Positions 52,059-61,284 are shown, counted from the first letter of the stretch. The stretch is 64,000 nt of DNA from Antrihabitans auranticaus (GCF_016481275.1 NZ_JAEMNW010000007.1:1-64000), one strand, 5' to 3'. Program-made: numbers and translations. The notes: generated by a model not told the origin, from the letters alone.

Positions 52059-52811
52059 TCAGGCGTCGGTTTTGGGAAGCGGGTGAGACATGGAGTTGAA
52101 CACCTCGGCGGATCCGCCGACCCGGTAGATGCCCTCTATCGAACTCCAGACCATCATGACCAGGTAATCCGTCAGTTCGTCTGCGCTGATCGACTCGTTG
52201 GAAATCCACCAGTGCGTCGCGAGTTGAATACCGCCGACGATGCAGTACGACCACGGCACCGAACCCGCGGTCGACAGCCCGTGCGACGCAATACGCGCGC
52301 CAACAACGACGCTGAGCGCATCGGCGATCATTCGCTCGGAATCGGCGAGCGCATCCCGGTCCGACCCGTTCGACATCACGTAGCGGTAGATGTCGGTATC
52401 GGCGGAGATCGTTTCGACGTACGCGGTGATTGCCGATCGGACCAGGTCGTATTCCTCCAGCTGTTCGCCGATCGCCTCGTAGATGCGCGGCGCGAGAACA
52501 ACCTCGACGAAGCGCAGCATCGCGGCGTTCGTCAGATCGTTCTTGTCAGTGAAGTAGCGGTAGAGAACGGTCTTCGACACGCCGATCTCGGCGGCGATCT
52601 GGTCCATCCCGATTCCGCCACCGAGCTTGCGAATCGCGGCGAGTGTTCCGTCGACCAGTTCCTCGCGGCGCGCGACCTTGTGTTCTTGCCAGCGCTGCTT
52701 ACGGCCGTCGGGTTTGATCCGCCTACGACCACGGCTGCCGTCGGTGCCCTCGAGGTCGGCGTTCACTGTCAGTTTTTCCGGCACTGTGGTTCTCTCGCCC
52801 CGCGTCGTCAT
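52059..52811 (-). CDS. TetR family regulator (Rv0472c-like)
   Basis: 250 residues. Long basic N-terminal extension (GRRRIKPDGRKQRWQEHKVA), helix-turn-helix IGMDQIAAEIGVSKTVLYRY, and a large ligand domain ending with VMMVWSSIEGIYRVGG. It corresponds to M. tuberculosis Rv0472c by position beside the DUF445 gene. ATG at 52811. The divergent gap (52812-52914) is 103 bases. Confidence 0.92.
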   Translation of the reverse strand: MTTRGERTTVPEKLTVNADLEGTDGSRGRRRIKPDGRKQRWQEHKVARREELVDGTLAAIRKLGGGIGMDQIAAEIGVSKTVLYRYFTDKNDLTNAAMLRFVEVVLAPRIYEAIGEQLEEYDLVRSAITAYVETISADTDIYRYVMSNGSDRDALADSERMIADALSVVVGARIASHGLSTAGSVPWSYCIVGGIQLATHWWISNESISADELTDYLVMMVWSSIEGIYRVGGSAEVFNSMSHPLPKTDA

Positions 52812-52914
52812 TTCGGTGTGCGTGTCGGTCGTTTTGCCAGTTCAGCTTAAGCCCGATCGGAATCGCCCGTAGCGGCGACGCTTGCGTGCTGTCCGGATTG
52901 GGCACAATGAGCGT

Positions 52915-54246
52915 GTGCCCTCAATCACGCAAGGACGCGAGACCGAGCAGGCCGGTGCTGCGCCTTCGCCGGTGCTGCGCAAGTCCGCCCCACCGGATGC
53001 AGACGCCGCGAAACGCCGCGATCTGTTCCGGATGAAGGTCGTCGCCACCGGATTCCTCGCCGTCGCGACGGTGATCTACCTGTTCTGCCGCTGGCAGGAA
53101 TCGCGCGGCGCCGGCGCGTGGGTCGGGTACGTTCGCGCAGCGTCGGAAGCAGGCATGGTCGGTGCGCTCGCGGACTGGTTCGCCGTCACGGCGCTGTTCC
53201 GGCATCCGCTCGGCCTCCCGATTCCGCACACGGCGATCATCAAGAAGAAGAAGGACCAGCTGGGCGAAAGTCTCAGCAGCTTCGTCGGTCAGAACTTCCT
53301 CGCACCCGACGTGGTCACGGAGAAGATCGCGTCCGCACAGATTCCGTTGCGCATCGGCACGTGGATGGCGCAGGAAAAGAATGCCGACCGCATCGCAGCC
53401 GAGACCTCGACGCTGCTGCGTGCCCTGCTCACGGTCCTGCGTGACGAAGACGTGCAGCAGGTCATCGACCACACGATCGTCCGGCGCATCGCCGAGCCCC
53501 AGTGGGGTCCCCCGATCGGCAAGGTGCTCGACGAGTTGCTCAAGGAAAACCGGCAAGTTCCGTTGGTCGACATGCTCGCAGAGCGGGCGCATCAGTGGGC
53601 GCTGGGCAGCCAGGAGACGATCGATCGCGTCGTCCTTCGCGATTCGCCGCAGTGGTCGCCGAAGTTCGTCGACATCCTGCTGTCGGAGAAGATCTACCGC
53701 GAGCTTGTGGAGTTCACCTGGAAGGTCCGTACGACGCCGGACCATGAGGTCCGGATGGCCGCGAACCGGTTCCTCGTCGACTTCGCGCACGATCTGCAAT
53801 TCGACGAGGCAACCGTGCAGAAGGCCGAGTCCATCAAGGCCGAGATCATGGGCCGTGAGGAGATCACCGGCCTCGCCGAAGCGACCTGGCGGGTGGCGAA
53901 GCGGATGATTCTCGAGTCCGTCGACGACCCGAGCAGCACGCTTCGCCGGAAGGTCCGCGAGAACGTGCAGCAACTGGGTCAGCGTTTGCGCGACGACGAG
54001 GAAATGCGCCTGAAGGTCGACCGCTGGCTGCAGGGCGGCGCGCGCTATATCGCGGCCAACTACGCCGGCGAAATCACGACGATCATCACCGACACGGTCG
54101 CACGGTGGGACGCCGAAGAAGCGAGCAAGAAGATCGAACTCCAGGTCGGCCGCGACCTTCAGTTCATCCGAATCAACGGCACCGTCGTCGGGTCACTGGC
54201 CGGCCTCGCGATCTACACGATCTCCCATCTCATGTTCGGTAGCTGA
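52915..54246 (+). CDS. DUF445 membrane protein (Rv0473-like)
   Basis: 443 residues. Anchored by an N-terminal span (MKVVATGFLAVATVIYLFCRW) and a C-terminal hydrophobic tail (VVGSLAGLAIYTISHLMFGS). The DUF445 signature EAGMVGALADWFAVTALFRHPLG-LPIPHTAII lies near residues 75-108. The long middle is helical. I chose GTG at 52915; CACAAT at 52903-52908 is in -10 position for a leaderless start. Function unknown, possibly envelope. Confidence 0.9.
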   Translation: MPSITQGRETEQAGAAPSPVLRKSAPPDADAAKRRDLFRMKVVATGFLAVATVIYLFCRWQESRGAGAWVGYVRAASEAGMVGALADWFAVTALFRHPLGLPIPHTAIIKKKKDQLGESLSSFVGQNFLAPDVVTEKIASAQIPLRIGTWMAQEKNADRIAAETSTLLRALLTVLRDEDVQQVIDHTIVRRIAEPQWGPPIGKVLDELLKENRQVPLVDMLAERAHQWALGSQETIDRVVLRDSPQWSPKFVDILLSEKIYRELVEFTWKVRTTPDHEVRMAANRFLVDFAHDLQFDEATVQKAESIKAEIMGREEITGLAEATWRVAKRMILESVDDPSSTLRRKVRENVQQLGQRLRDDEEMRLKVDRWLQGGARYIAANYAGEITTIITDTVARWDAEEASKKIELQVGRDLQFIRINGTVVGSLAGLAIYTISHLMFGS

Positions 54247-54249
54247 AGC

Positions 54250-55509
54250 TCAGCGCAGGGTCGAGTTCGCCAGCACGGCGTACTGCGCGATGGCCTTCTC
54301 GCTCAAGTCCTTCTTGTCGTCGCTGGTCACCGACGCCAGGTAGGTGCGGTAGCGCACGTAGCACCCGAATTGGGGCCCGTCCGGTTCCGCGGCGGTGTCC
54401 TCGAAGCAGATGGTCGAGTCCTTTATCTCCGCCGGACTGTCGAACTGCTTGCGCGTGTCCGTCGAATTGACGACGTCGGTCTGCAACTTCGTGGTCGCCG
54501 CATCATCGCGAGCCTCGATGACACTGCCGTCCTTCGTTGCCGAAACCTGCACGACCCCGGCCTCGGTCAGCAGCGGGAGCAGTCGCTCCCGGTCGTCCTT
54601 GGACAGGAAGTGCGCGAAGCCCTTCGGGCCGTAGGCCCAGTTCTCGTGACCGTCGACGGTGATCCCGCCCGGACTGGTCGACAGACCTCGCTCGAAGACG
54701 CCGTAGGGGTCGGCAGGCAGGTCGGCGATCTCGTCCTCGGGGGTTGCCTTGAACTCGTCGAGCAGCGGGAATTGCGCGTCGTAGGCCTTGCGCACCATTC
54801 CGGTCAGCGCGTTCAGGTCGGGTGCCGGCCTGAAGACGAAGACGTCCACCACGAACGGTCCGTGGGCCGTCGTGGCGGCAAGGGACGCGATATTGGGTCG
54901 CCAGTGCGAGTTGGCTTCGGGGTAGCCCGGAATCTGAACCTTCTGATTCAAATCTCGCGCCTCGTCGAAATCGGCTTGATCGATCTCGCGTGCGGCGGCC
55001 TCGGCCGCAGCGTCGTCGGGGAAGCGGAGAACCGTCATCGTGATCGTCGACGAGTTCGCGGCACGATCTCCTTCCGGCGTGAGCGGAACATCGCTACCGG
55101 ACACGACGAATCCGCCGAGCAGGCCGTGCCGCTCGATCACCGGCCGGGCAACGCCGGCGAACAGATTGTTGTACAGATCGCCGGCCGCTTCGTCGGGAGT
55201 GAGAACGGTCCCGACGCGGCTGAGCCAGTTGTCGTCGAGGGTCGGATCGATGTCGGACGGTGCTGCGACGGCATCCCCCAAGCGCATGGATTCCAGTGCG
55301 ATGCCCTGGGTCTGGGTGCGCGGGTCGGCGACTTCGGTCGGCTCGGGAGAGTAGTCGCCGATCTCGTTGTCGAACGTGGAAACGTCGGGCTCTCCGGCTG
55401 CCGGCGTGCCGGAGACCGTGCCGCAGGCACTCAGTGTCGCGGCCGCGAGAACGATGCCGAATACGGCCCGCTTTCGGCGGCTGTGCTGCGCAAACTTCGA
55501 GGCGATCAT
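54250..55509 (-). CDS. Secreted lipoprotein of DUF7373 type
   Basis: 419 residues. The signal ends in a lipobox ATLSACGTVSG (Cys near residue 26). The mature part has an N-terminal domain (LGDAVAAPSDIDPTL ... LYNNLFAGVARPVIERHGLL) and a C-terminal domain with two Cys (DSTICFEDT, QFGCYVRYR) that could form a disulfide. This pattern is common in Nocardia/Rhodococcus lipoproteins assigned DUF7373. Function unknown. It breaks the Rv0473-Rv0474 neighbour pair. ATG at 55509. Confidence 0.85.
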   Translation of the reverse strand: MIASKFAQHSRRKRAVFGIVLAAATLSACGTVSGTPAAGEPDVSTFDNEIGDYSPEPTEVADPRTQTQGIALESMRLGDAVAAPSDIDPTLDDNWLSRVGTVLTPDEAAGDLYNNLFAGVARPVIERHGLLGGFVVSGSDVPLTPEGDRAANSSTITMTVLRFPDDAAAEAAAREIDQADFDEARDLNQKVQIPGYPEANSHWRPNIASLAATTAHGPFVVDVFVFRPAPDLNALTGMVRKAYDAQFPLLDEFKATPEDEIADLPADPYGVFERGLSTSPGGITVDGHENWAYGPKGFAHFLSKDDRERLLPLLTEAGVVQVSATKDGSVIEARDDAATTKLQTDVVNSTDTRKQFDSPAEIKDSTICFEDTAAEPDGPQFGCYVRYRTYLASVTSDDKKDLSEKAIAQYAVLANSTLR

Positions 55510-55693
55510 CGCCGAACACCCTTCTCGTGAACTCACAGGAATGTCACTCGATGGATAGGCGAACGCGCACCCCAAGCGCCGCCGAAACATCGCAGGATGA
55601 TCGAAACTCTACCTACTCGTTCGGCCTCATAAAGGCTCGTACCTCGGACAACCGGAATGTGACCGACGCCTCGCCAGCACGCTAGCGCGGTGC

Positions 55694-55722
55694 TTGCAAC
55701 AGCTAGCACTCTCGCTTACGCT
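55694..55722 (+). promoter_or_regulatory. Promoter of the XRE-hbhA operon
   Basis: TTGCAA (55694-55699), a 17-base spacer and TACGCT (55717-55722), a good match to the housekeeping actinobacterial pattern. ATG follows at 55754. Confidence 0.7.
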
Positions 55723-55753
55723 GGGTTTCAGTACCCCGAACAGGAGTGAGCCG

Positions 55754-56260
55754 ATGCCGGATTTGCCCGAAGTTCCCGACGCGGGAACGTCCGACCTCGA
55801 AGCAGAGGCCGGCGCGGGCGAACTGGCCGCACGTGTTGTAAAGGTAAAGGACGCCGCACAAGACATCGGTAGTTTCATCCGCGCCCAACGCGAGGCAGCG
55901 CACGTTTCGTTGCGCCAACTCGCATTGCTGGCGGGTGTGAGCAATCCCTATCTCAGCCAGATCGAGCGGGGCTTGCGTAACCCTTCTGCCGAGGTACTCA
56001 GCCAGATCGCGAAAGGTCTCCGGGTTTCCTCGGAGGCGCTGTATGTACGAGCGGGCTATCTGGAGCAGCGTCCTTACAGCCCGGTCCGGGACGCACTGTT
56101 GGCGGATGTCGCCATAACAGAGCGGCAGAAGCAGGTGCTTCTGGAAATTTATGAATCGTTCTGTCGCGAGAACGTTTCGCCTGAAGATGAGCTCGAGCCC
56201 TCCGGTGAGGCCGAGTTGACAGCCGAGTCAAGTCCTAGAACAGGAGAGCAAGATGAGTGA
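55754..56260 (+). CDS. XRE family regulator (Rv0474-like)
   Basis: 168 residues. Helix-turn-helix in residues about 40-95: IGSFIRAQREAAHVSLRQLA, AGVSNPYLSQIERGLRNPSA. An acidic N-terminal extension and an acidic tail flank it. ATG at 55754 with AGGAG seven bases ahead. Overlaps the hbhA start by eight bases, as Rv0474 precedes hbhA in M. tuberculosis, so it may regulate the adhesin. Confidence 0.94.
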   Translation: MPDLPEVPDAGTSDLEAEAGAGELAARVVKVKDAAQDIGSFIRAQREAAHVSLRQLALLAGVSNPYLSQIERGLRNPSAEVLSQIAKGLRVSSEALYVRAGYLEQRPYSPVRDALLADVAITERQKQVLLEIYESFCRENVSPEDELEPSGEAELTAESSPRTGEQDE

Positions 56261-56966
56261 GTCCACAGAGAAGGGTCTCGAAACTGTGAAGAAGCCGATC
56301 TACGCAACCGTAGGTGCCGGCGACGCAGTTGTTCAGGCTGTTGCAGACGTGGTCGCCAAGGCACGTGAGCGTGCCGGCAGCACCGATGTTTCGGGTCGTG
56401 TCGAGGAAGCTCGTGAGCGTTTCGCATCGCTGCCCGCCGATGTCCAGGAGCAGATCGAGAACCTGCGCGAGCGTCTCGCGGGCCTGCCGTCCGAGCTGCC
56501 CGAAGAGCTTGCGGAACTGCGTGAGCGTTTCACCGTCGAGGAGCTTCGCAAGGTTGCCGAGGAATACCTGAAGATCGCGACCGATCTGTACGCCTCGCTC
56601 GCAGAGCGTGGCGAAGAGACCGTCGAGCGCCTGCGCGGCAACTCGGTCGTCGAAGGCCGTCTCGAGCGTGTCGAGGGTCTCGTCGACGATGCACGTGGCC
56701 GTGTCACCGAAGCCACCAAGCCGGTCCGTGACCAGGCTGCCAAGCTTCGCGAGCGCGTGACGGGTCGCGCCGAGGAAGCCGCCGACGCCGCTCAGGATGC
56801 GGTTACGGCTGCGCAGGACGCCGTCTCGGACGCCGTCGAGGAAGCCACCGCAGCGGTCAAGAAGGCGACTGCTCGCAAGGCTCCCGCGAAGAAGGCGCCG
56901 GCCAAGTCGGCTCCGGCCAAGAAGGCTCCGGCCAAGAAGGCTCCCGCCAAGAAGGCGACCAGCTAG
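56253..56966 (+). CDS. hbhA: Heparin-binding hemagglutinin-like protein
   Basis: 237 residues. Long coiled coil (about 25-190) with repeated heptads (ERFASLPADVQEQIENLRER, LPSELPEELAELRERF), then a Lys/Ala/Pro-rich tail from about residue 195 (KKATARKAPAKKAPAKSAPA and further AKKAP units). In mycobacteria HBHA binds heparan sulfate through such a tail, which is methylated; whether this applies here is unknown. Its AKKAP repeats could vary in number. A strong terminator follows at 57002-57040. Confidence 0.94.
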   Translation: MSESTEKGLETVKKPIYATVGAGDAVVQAVADVVAKARERAGSTDVSGRVEEARERFASLPADVQEQIENLRERLAGLPSELPEELAELRERFTVEELRKVAEEYLKIATDLYASLAERGEETVERLRGNSVVEGRLERVEGLVDDARGRVTEATKPVRDQAAKLRERVTGRAEEAADAAQDAVTAAQDAVSDAVEEATAAVKKATARKAPAKKAPAKSAPAKKAPAKKAPAKKATS

Positions 56967-57001
56967 TAAAGCGGTGACACCTCGCTAGGTGTTCGCAGAT
57001 T

Positions 57002-57040
57002 GCGGCCGCCCTCGCGCCTACCCGGCGCGGGGGCGGCCGC
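57002..57040 (+). terminator. Terminator of hbhA
   Basis: GCGGCCGCCC and GGGCGGCCGC (10 bases), with an inner CGCGCC/GGCGCG stem, followed by TTCT. Confidence 0.85.
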
Positions 57041-57043
57041 TTC

Positions 57044-57049
57044 TATGAT
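57044..57049 (+). promoter_or_regulatory. -10 box of the DUF2516 gene
   Basis: TATGAT lies six bases after the hbhA terminator and seven ahead of the GTG at 57056. The transcript is likely leaderless. The -35 would fall inside the terminator stem. Confidence 0.45.
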
Positions 57050-57052
57050 GGT

Positions 57053-57352
57053 GTGGTGTTTACCGCCGTCGCCGGCTTGACCGGCTGGATAATGCTCCTT
57101 TTACAGATCGCTGCGCTGATCGCGGCGGCTTTTGCGCTGTTCCACGCTGTTCGGCAACGCAAGGATGCGTACCCGGCGGTGGACAAGCTGACGAAGCCGG
57201 TCTGGCTCGGTATCCTGGCGGCCTCGATCGTCATCATCTACCTGTTCCACCCGGTGTCGTTCCTGGGAATCATCGCGGTAGTGGCGGTCGGCGTCTATCT
57301 GGTCGATGTTCGGCCCCGCGTCGACGAGGTACAGCGCGGTAGCCGGTGGTAG
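57053..57352 (+). CDS. DUF2516 membrane protein (Rv0476-like)
   Basis: 99 residues. Three hydrophobic stretches: IMLLLQIAALIAAAFALFHAV, VWLGILAASIVIIYLFHPV and FLGIIAVVAVGVYLVDVRPR. TKPVWLGILAA is typical. GTG codons at 57053 and 57056 are both possible starts; the -10 at 57044 favours 57056. Function unknown; placed after hbhA as in M. tuberculosis. Confidence 0.9.
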   Translation: MVFTAVAGLTGWIMLLLQIAALIAAAFALFHAVRQRKDAYPAVDKLTKPVWLGILAASIVIIYLFHPVSFLGIIAVVAVGVYLVDVRPRVDEVQRGSRW

Positions 57353-57371
57353 CTCCCAGCTAGCACTAACC

Positions 57372-57400
57372 TTGACAATGAGCATTGTGACAATTACCGT
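57372..57400 (+). promoter_or_regulatory. Promoter with embedded operator upstream of the diiron oxygenase
   Basis: TTGACA (57372-57377), 17-base spacer, TACCGT (57395-57400). Inside the spacer are ACAATG-AG-CATTGT (57375-57388) and ATTGT-G-ACAAT (57384-57394), so three half-sites alternate. A regulator here would sit on the promoter; the MerR protein at 58419 is the best candidate. Confidence 0.65.
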
Positions 57401-57466
57401 GGAGACAACGGCGCAAGCAAGTTAGCCGTCCACGAGCACCAATGCTGTTGCGAGGGAGTAAGCAGT

Positions 57467-58414
57467 ATGACGATCACAGAAGTCCGCAACGACGAGCTCA
57501 GCACCGAAGATCTCTGGGCCGCGCGCTTGGTCAAGGCACGAGACCGGGACGATACCGGCCGCCGACTGCTCGCGTCCTCCGCGAAGATGTCCTACGACCC
57601 CATGGTGGAAGTCGACTGGGAAGCGCCGGTCCCCACCGACAAGTACGGCATGACGCCCGAGTGGAGCAGCCTCTACGGCACGCCGCTCTGGGACACGATG
57701 ACCGAAGAGCAGAAGATCACGCTCACCAAGCACGAAGCCGCCAGCATCGCCGGCACCGGGCTGTGGTTCGAAATGATCCTCATGCAGATGTTGCTGCGCG
57801 ACGTCTACGACCAGGATCCGTCCAGCCCGCACGTCCAGTTCGCACTCGCCGAGATCGCCGACGAATGCCGGCACTCCACGATGTTCGCGCGCTCGGCCGA
57901 GCGGTTCGGCATCCCGTCCTACCGGCCGAAGTGGTGGGTCCACCAGGCGGCGCGCGTGTTCAAGACCGTCGCGAGCGGTTCGCTCGCCTACGGTGGCACG
58001 CTGTTCGCCGAAGAGGTTCTCGACATGATGCAGCGCGACTTCATGCGTGACGATCGCGTGCAACCGATCACCAGGACCGTGAGCAAGATTCACGTCCTCG
58101 AGGAAGCCCGCCACATCCGGTTCGCCCGCGAAGAGACGGTCCGCCGCCTCGAGGAGAGCAACCCGATCGGCCGCGCCGGTGTGCAGTTGGTCCTCGGCGT
58201 CACCGCTTACTTCATCCTGACCAGCCTCGTACACGACGACGTGTACAAGGCCGCCGGTCTCGACGTGAAGGAAGCCAAGAAGGCTGCGCGCGAGAACGAG
58301 CACTACCACCGCAAGCTCCGCGAGGGTTGCAGCAAGACCGTCGAGTTTCTCGACGCTGTCGGGCTGATCGGTGGCCCTGCCAAGTTCCTGCTGCGCCGCG
58401 CGCACGCACTCTGA
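57467..58414 (+). CDS. AurF-type diiron oxygenase
   Basis: 315 residues. Ferritin-like diiron fold with E-x-x-H iron motifs: LTKHEAASIAGTGLWFE, EIADECRHSTMFA, and EEARHIRFAREE. AurF-family enzymes N-oxygenate arylamines or oxygenate other substrates. The substrate here is unknown. No partner reductase is next to it. ATG at 57467 with GAGGGAG leader. Followed after four bases by a MerR gene, so they are cotranscribed. It replaces the Rv0477 position of M. tuberculosis. Confidence 0.9.
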   Translation: MTITEVRNDELSTEDLWAARLVKARDRDDTGRRLLASSAKMSYDPMVEVDWEAPVPTDKYGMTPEWSSLYGTPLWDTMTEEQKITLTKHEAASIAGTGLWFEMILMQMLLRDVYDQDPSSPHVQFALAEIADECRHSTMFARSAERFGIPSYRPKWWVHQAARVFKTVASGSLAYGGTLFAEEVLDMMQRDFMRDDRVQPITRTVSKIHVLEEARHIRFAREETVRRLEESNPIGRAGVQLVLGVTAYFILTSLVHDDVYKAAGLDVKEAKKAARENEHYHRKLREGCSKTVEFLDAVGLIGGPAKFLLRRAHAL

Positions 58415-58418
58415 CGAC

Positions 58419-59291
58419 ATGGTCAACTTCCTGGCAAGCGAGTCCGCGCGTGTGCTGCGCGGGCTCGCCGGCGTGCTGGCTCCACCGGCATCGTCACAAA
58501 CTCGACCGGCGGACTCGACCGAGTACCGCATCGACGATCTTGCGCGCGAGGCAGGCGTCAGCGTGCGGAATGTCCGGGTCTATCAGGACCGCGGGCTGCT
58601 GCCGCCGCCGCGCCGCGAGGGCCGCACGGGCTGGTACAGCGAGTCGCATCTCGCGCGCCTCAACCTGATCAACCGGATGCTCGACCGCGGCTACACGTTC
58701 GCGACTATCAGCGAATTGCTCACCGCGGCCCAGTACGGCATGCGTGTCGAGGAGGTTCTCGACACCGACCGACTGGACAAGGCCGCGGCGGGGCCGACCG
58801 CGGTAACCCCTGAGGAGCTCCGTGAGCTCTTCGGTGACGCCGACTTCGATGCGAACATCGTTCGTGCGCAGAAGAGTGGTTTGCTCAAGCGTGAGGGACA
58901 GGGCTACCGGATCGCGAATCCTCGCCTCGTCGAGGCGACAAAGCTGCTGACCGACGCGGGTGTGCCCATCGACCGCGTCCTCGACAACGCGGGTGTGGTT
59001 CGAATGGACCTGCGCGATGTCGCCGACCGTTTTGTGAAACTGGTCACAGATCAGTACATCCCGGCCGACGGCGAGCCCTTCACGCTGGACGAAGAGGCAA
59101 TCGCGCGGCTCGCCGACCTCAGTAACAAGGGCCGTGCGCTGGTACACGACGTGGTTCACTCTTTGCTGGTCGACGTCATGGAAGAGGCAATTTCCGCCGC
59201 CGTCGAGCAGGCGGTGCAAGGACTTTCCGTACCGCGCGCCGAAGAAAAATCGCCTGCGGCAGTTAACGATCCGGCCAAGAAACCCGAATAG
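58419..59291 (+). CDS. MerR family regulator
   Basis: 290 residues. MerR helix-turn-helix YRIDDLAREAGVSVRNVRVY, DRGLLPPPRREGRTGWY, and LNLINRMLDRGYTFATI (about 37-105). A short hydrophobic N-terminus (MVNFLASESARVLRGLAGVL) is unusual for MerR proteins, which normally start with the wHTH. The C-terminal effector domain (about 130-270) has no Cys metal site, and looks like a novel ligand or protein domain. ATG at 58419. Likely controls the promoter at 57372. Confidence 0.88.
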   Translation: MVNFLASESARVLRGLAGVLAPPASSQTRPADSTEYRIDDLAREAGVSVRNVRVYQDRGLLPPPRREGRTGWYSESHLARLNLINRMLDRGYTFATISELLTAAQYGMRVEEVLDTDRLDKAAAGPTAVTPEELRELFGDADFDANIVRAQKSGLLKREGQGYRIANPRLVEATKLLTDAGVPIDRVLDNAGVVRMDLRDVADRFVKLVTDQYIPADGEPFTLDEEAIARLADLSNKGRALVHDVVHSLLVDVMEEAISAAVEQAVQGLSVPRAEEKSPAAVNDPAKKPE

Positions 59292-59345
59292 CTAGCGAGC
59301 AGTCGTAACGCTAAGGTGTGATGGCTGCAACACAAAGGAGTGTTA

Positions 59346-60383
59346 ATGAGCACACAACGAAGTCGTGCGCGCGCGCTGGTCGAGTCGGGTCTGGGAACAG
59401 TCGAATCGTTCGTCAAGCGGCACGGTCCGACGGACCGCCATTGGAACGACGAGCTGCTGCGCGATGCGCAGGCGGCCGATGTGATCGATGTCGTGACCAC
59501 GGACGGCGCCAAGCTTCGCGTGCACGCATACGGACCGGCCACCGCCGATCCGATTGTGCTCATCCACGGGTGGACCTGCCGCATCGAGTACTGGAACCCG
59601 CAGATCAACGTCCTTTCTTCGAAGCACCGCGTCATCGTTTTCGATCAGCGTGGGCATGGCAAGAGCGATCTCGGCAAGCGGAAGGCATCCGCGGAGGTTC
59701 TCGCCGACGACCTCGCCGCAGTGCTGCAGGCAACGATTCGCCCGCGCAAGAAGGCAGTCCTCGTCGGTCACAGCATGGGCGGCATGACGATCATGGCCTG
59801 GGCGGCCAAGTACCCCGAGCAGGTCAGCCGCTATGCGAGTGCTGCGATCCTGACCAACACCGGTGCCGACGAATTGCTGTCGAACACGACCGTGATCCCG
59901 TTCCTGTCATCGGTCAAGAACGTTCAGAAGGCCGTCGGCCGCTATGTCATCGGGGCGCCCGTGCCGCTCGCACCGGTTCGTCCGCTGACTCACTCGGTTT
60001 TCAAGGCGCGGATCATGAGCCCGACGTCGTCGCGCGAGCAAGTAGATTTCTGTCTCCGGATCGCGACCGCATGCAAGGGTCGCGCACGCGGCGCCTGGGG
60101 CATCGCGCTCGCTGATATCGACGTCGTCGCCGGCTTGCGGAACCTCGCCGTACCGACCTCGGTTGTCGGCGGTTCGGTCGACAATCTGACCCCGCCGAGC
60201 CACTCGGTCCGGCTGGCAGAGGCGCTCGATGCAGCAGGTCACTTGGACCGGCTCACGATCCTGCCCGGCATCGGCCACATGGGAAATGTCGAAGCGCCCG
60301 AAGCGTTCAACGCCGAGGTCGTCCGGATGCGCACGCTGTCGAAGCGTCGCCGCGCACGCACCACGGCAGCTGCTGCAGGATAG
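59346..60383 (+). CDS. Alpha/beta-fold hydrolase
   Basis: 345 residues. IVLIHGWTCRIEYW (HGW), VIVFDQRGHGKSD, nucleophile LVGHSMGGMTIMAWA, acid in VVGGSVDNLTPP and His in GIGHMGNVEAPE. This gives a complete triad. ATG at 59346 after AGGAG (59336-59340). An AACAC/GTGTT repeat overlaps the leader. 54 bases after the MerR gene, so it may be coexpressed with the oxygenase. Substrate unknown; esterase or epoxide-hydrolase-like. Confidence 0.92.
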   Translation: MSTQRSRARALVESGLGTVESFVKRHGPTDRHWNDELLRDAQAADVIDVVTTDGAKLRVHAYGPATADPIVLIHGWTCRIEYWNPQINVLSSKHRVIVFDQRGHGKSDLGKRKASAEVLADDLAAVLQATIRPRKKAVLVGHSMGGMTIMAWAAKYPEQVSRYASAAILTNTGADELLSNTTVIPFLSSVKNVQKAVGRYVIGAPVPLAPVRPLTHSVFKARIMSPTSSREQVDFCLRIATACKGRARGAWGIALADIDVVAGLRNLAVPTSVVGGSVDNLTPPSHSVRLAEALDAAGHLDRLTILPGIGHMGNVEAPEAFNAEVVRMRTLSKRRRARTTAAAAG

Positions 60384-61271
60384 CTAGCTGAAGACCACGG
60401 TCTTGCCGCCGTGGACGAGGATGCGGTCTTCGAGATGCCAACGTAGACCGCGCGCCAACACCAGCTTCTCGATGTCGCGACCCTGGCGAACCATGTCGCG
60501 AATCTCGTCGGCGTGATCGACGCGAATGACGTCCTGCTCGATGATCGGTCCGGCATCGAGGTCGGCCGTGACGTAGTGGCACGTTGCGCCGATCAACTTC
60601 ACCCCACGCGCGAATGCCTGGTGGTAGGGCCGTGCGCCGACGAACGACGGCAAGAAGCTGTGATGGATATTGAGGGCTCGCCCGGCCCATTGCACGCACA
60701 GTTCCGGCGGTAGCACCTGCATGAACCGTGCCAGGACGACAGCGTCAGGATTGTGCTCGTCGACGAGATCGCGCATCCGGTCGAAGGCCGGACCCCGCTC
60801 CGCTGGATCACGCGGGAACGGGACGTGGTGGAACTTCACGCCGTGCGCCTCGACCACCCCGGCGAGGTCGGCGTGGTTGCCGATGACCGCGGCGATCGTC
60901 GCGGGAAGTTCCCCACCTGCCGCCCTGCCCAGCAGGTCGTGCAAGCAGTGCGCTTCCTTGCTGACCAGTAGAACGATCTTCTTTGTCGCGCCCGAGTCGG
61001 TCAGCGCCCAGTCGGTTTCCGGACCGAACTCGGCGGCGAGCCGGGCGAAGCGTTCCCGCAGTTCGTCGACATCGCTGGTGACCGACGACGCGCGGACCGC
61101 CTGGCGCGTGAAGAACCAGCCGGTGTCCGGGTCCGCGTGGTAGCCGGCTTCGACGATCGAGCCGCCCTGTTCGGCGATGAACGTGCTGATCCGAGCCACA
61201 ATGCCGACCGCGTCTGGGCAGCCGAGCGTGACGACGTAGCGACGGTCGTCTGCGGTAGTGGGCGCAACCAT
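60384..61271 (-). CDS. purU: Formyltetrahydrofolate deformylase
   Basis: 295 residues. N-terminal ACT domain (YVVTLGCPDAVGIVARISTF), then the formyl-transferase-like domain with VVLARFMQVLPPELCVQWAGR and the active NIHHSFLPSFVGARPYHQAF (Asn, His). It hydrolyses 10-formyl-THF to THF plus formate, balancing one-carbon pools with purine synthesis and glycine sensing by ACT. ATG at 61271. Its stop abuts the convergent hydrolase end without a gap. Confidence 0.95.
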   Translation of the reverse strand: MVAPTTADDRRYVVTLGCPDAVGIVARISTFIAEQGGSIVEAGYHADPDTGWFFTRQAVRASSVTSDVDELRERFARLAAEFGPETDWALTDSGATKKIVLLVSKEAHCLHDLLGRAAGGELPATIAAVIGNHADLAGVVEAHGVKFHHVPFPRDPAERGPAFDRMRDLVDEHNPDAVVLARFMQVLPPELCVQWAGRALNIHHSFLPSFVGARPYHQAFARGVKLIGATCHYVTADLDAGPIIEQDVIRVDHADEIRDMVRQGRDIEKLVLARGLRWHLEDRILVHGGKTVVFS

Positions 61272-61284
61272 GCCGCCCAGTGTC

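Noticed and set aside
56860-56966. Short repeats in hbhA as a CRISPR or tandem DNA array
   Set aside because: They are codons for the Ala-Lys-Lys-Ala-Pro tail, part of the protein.
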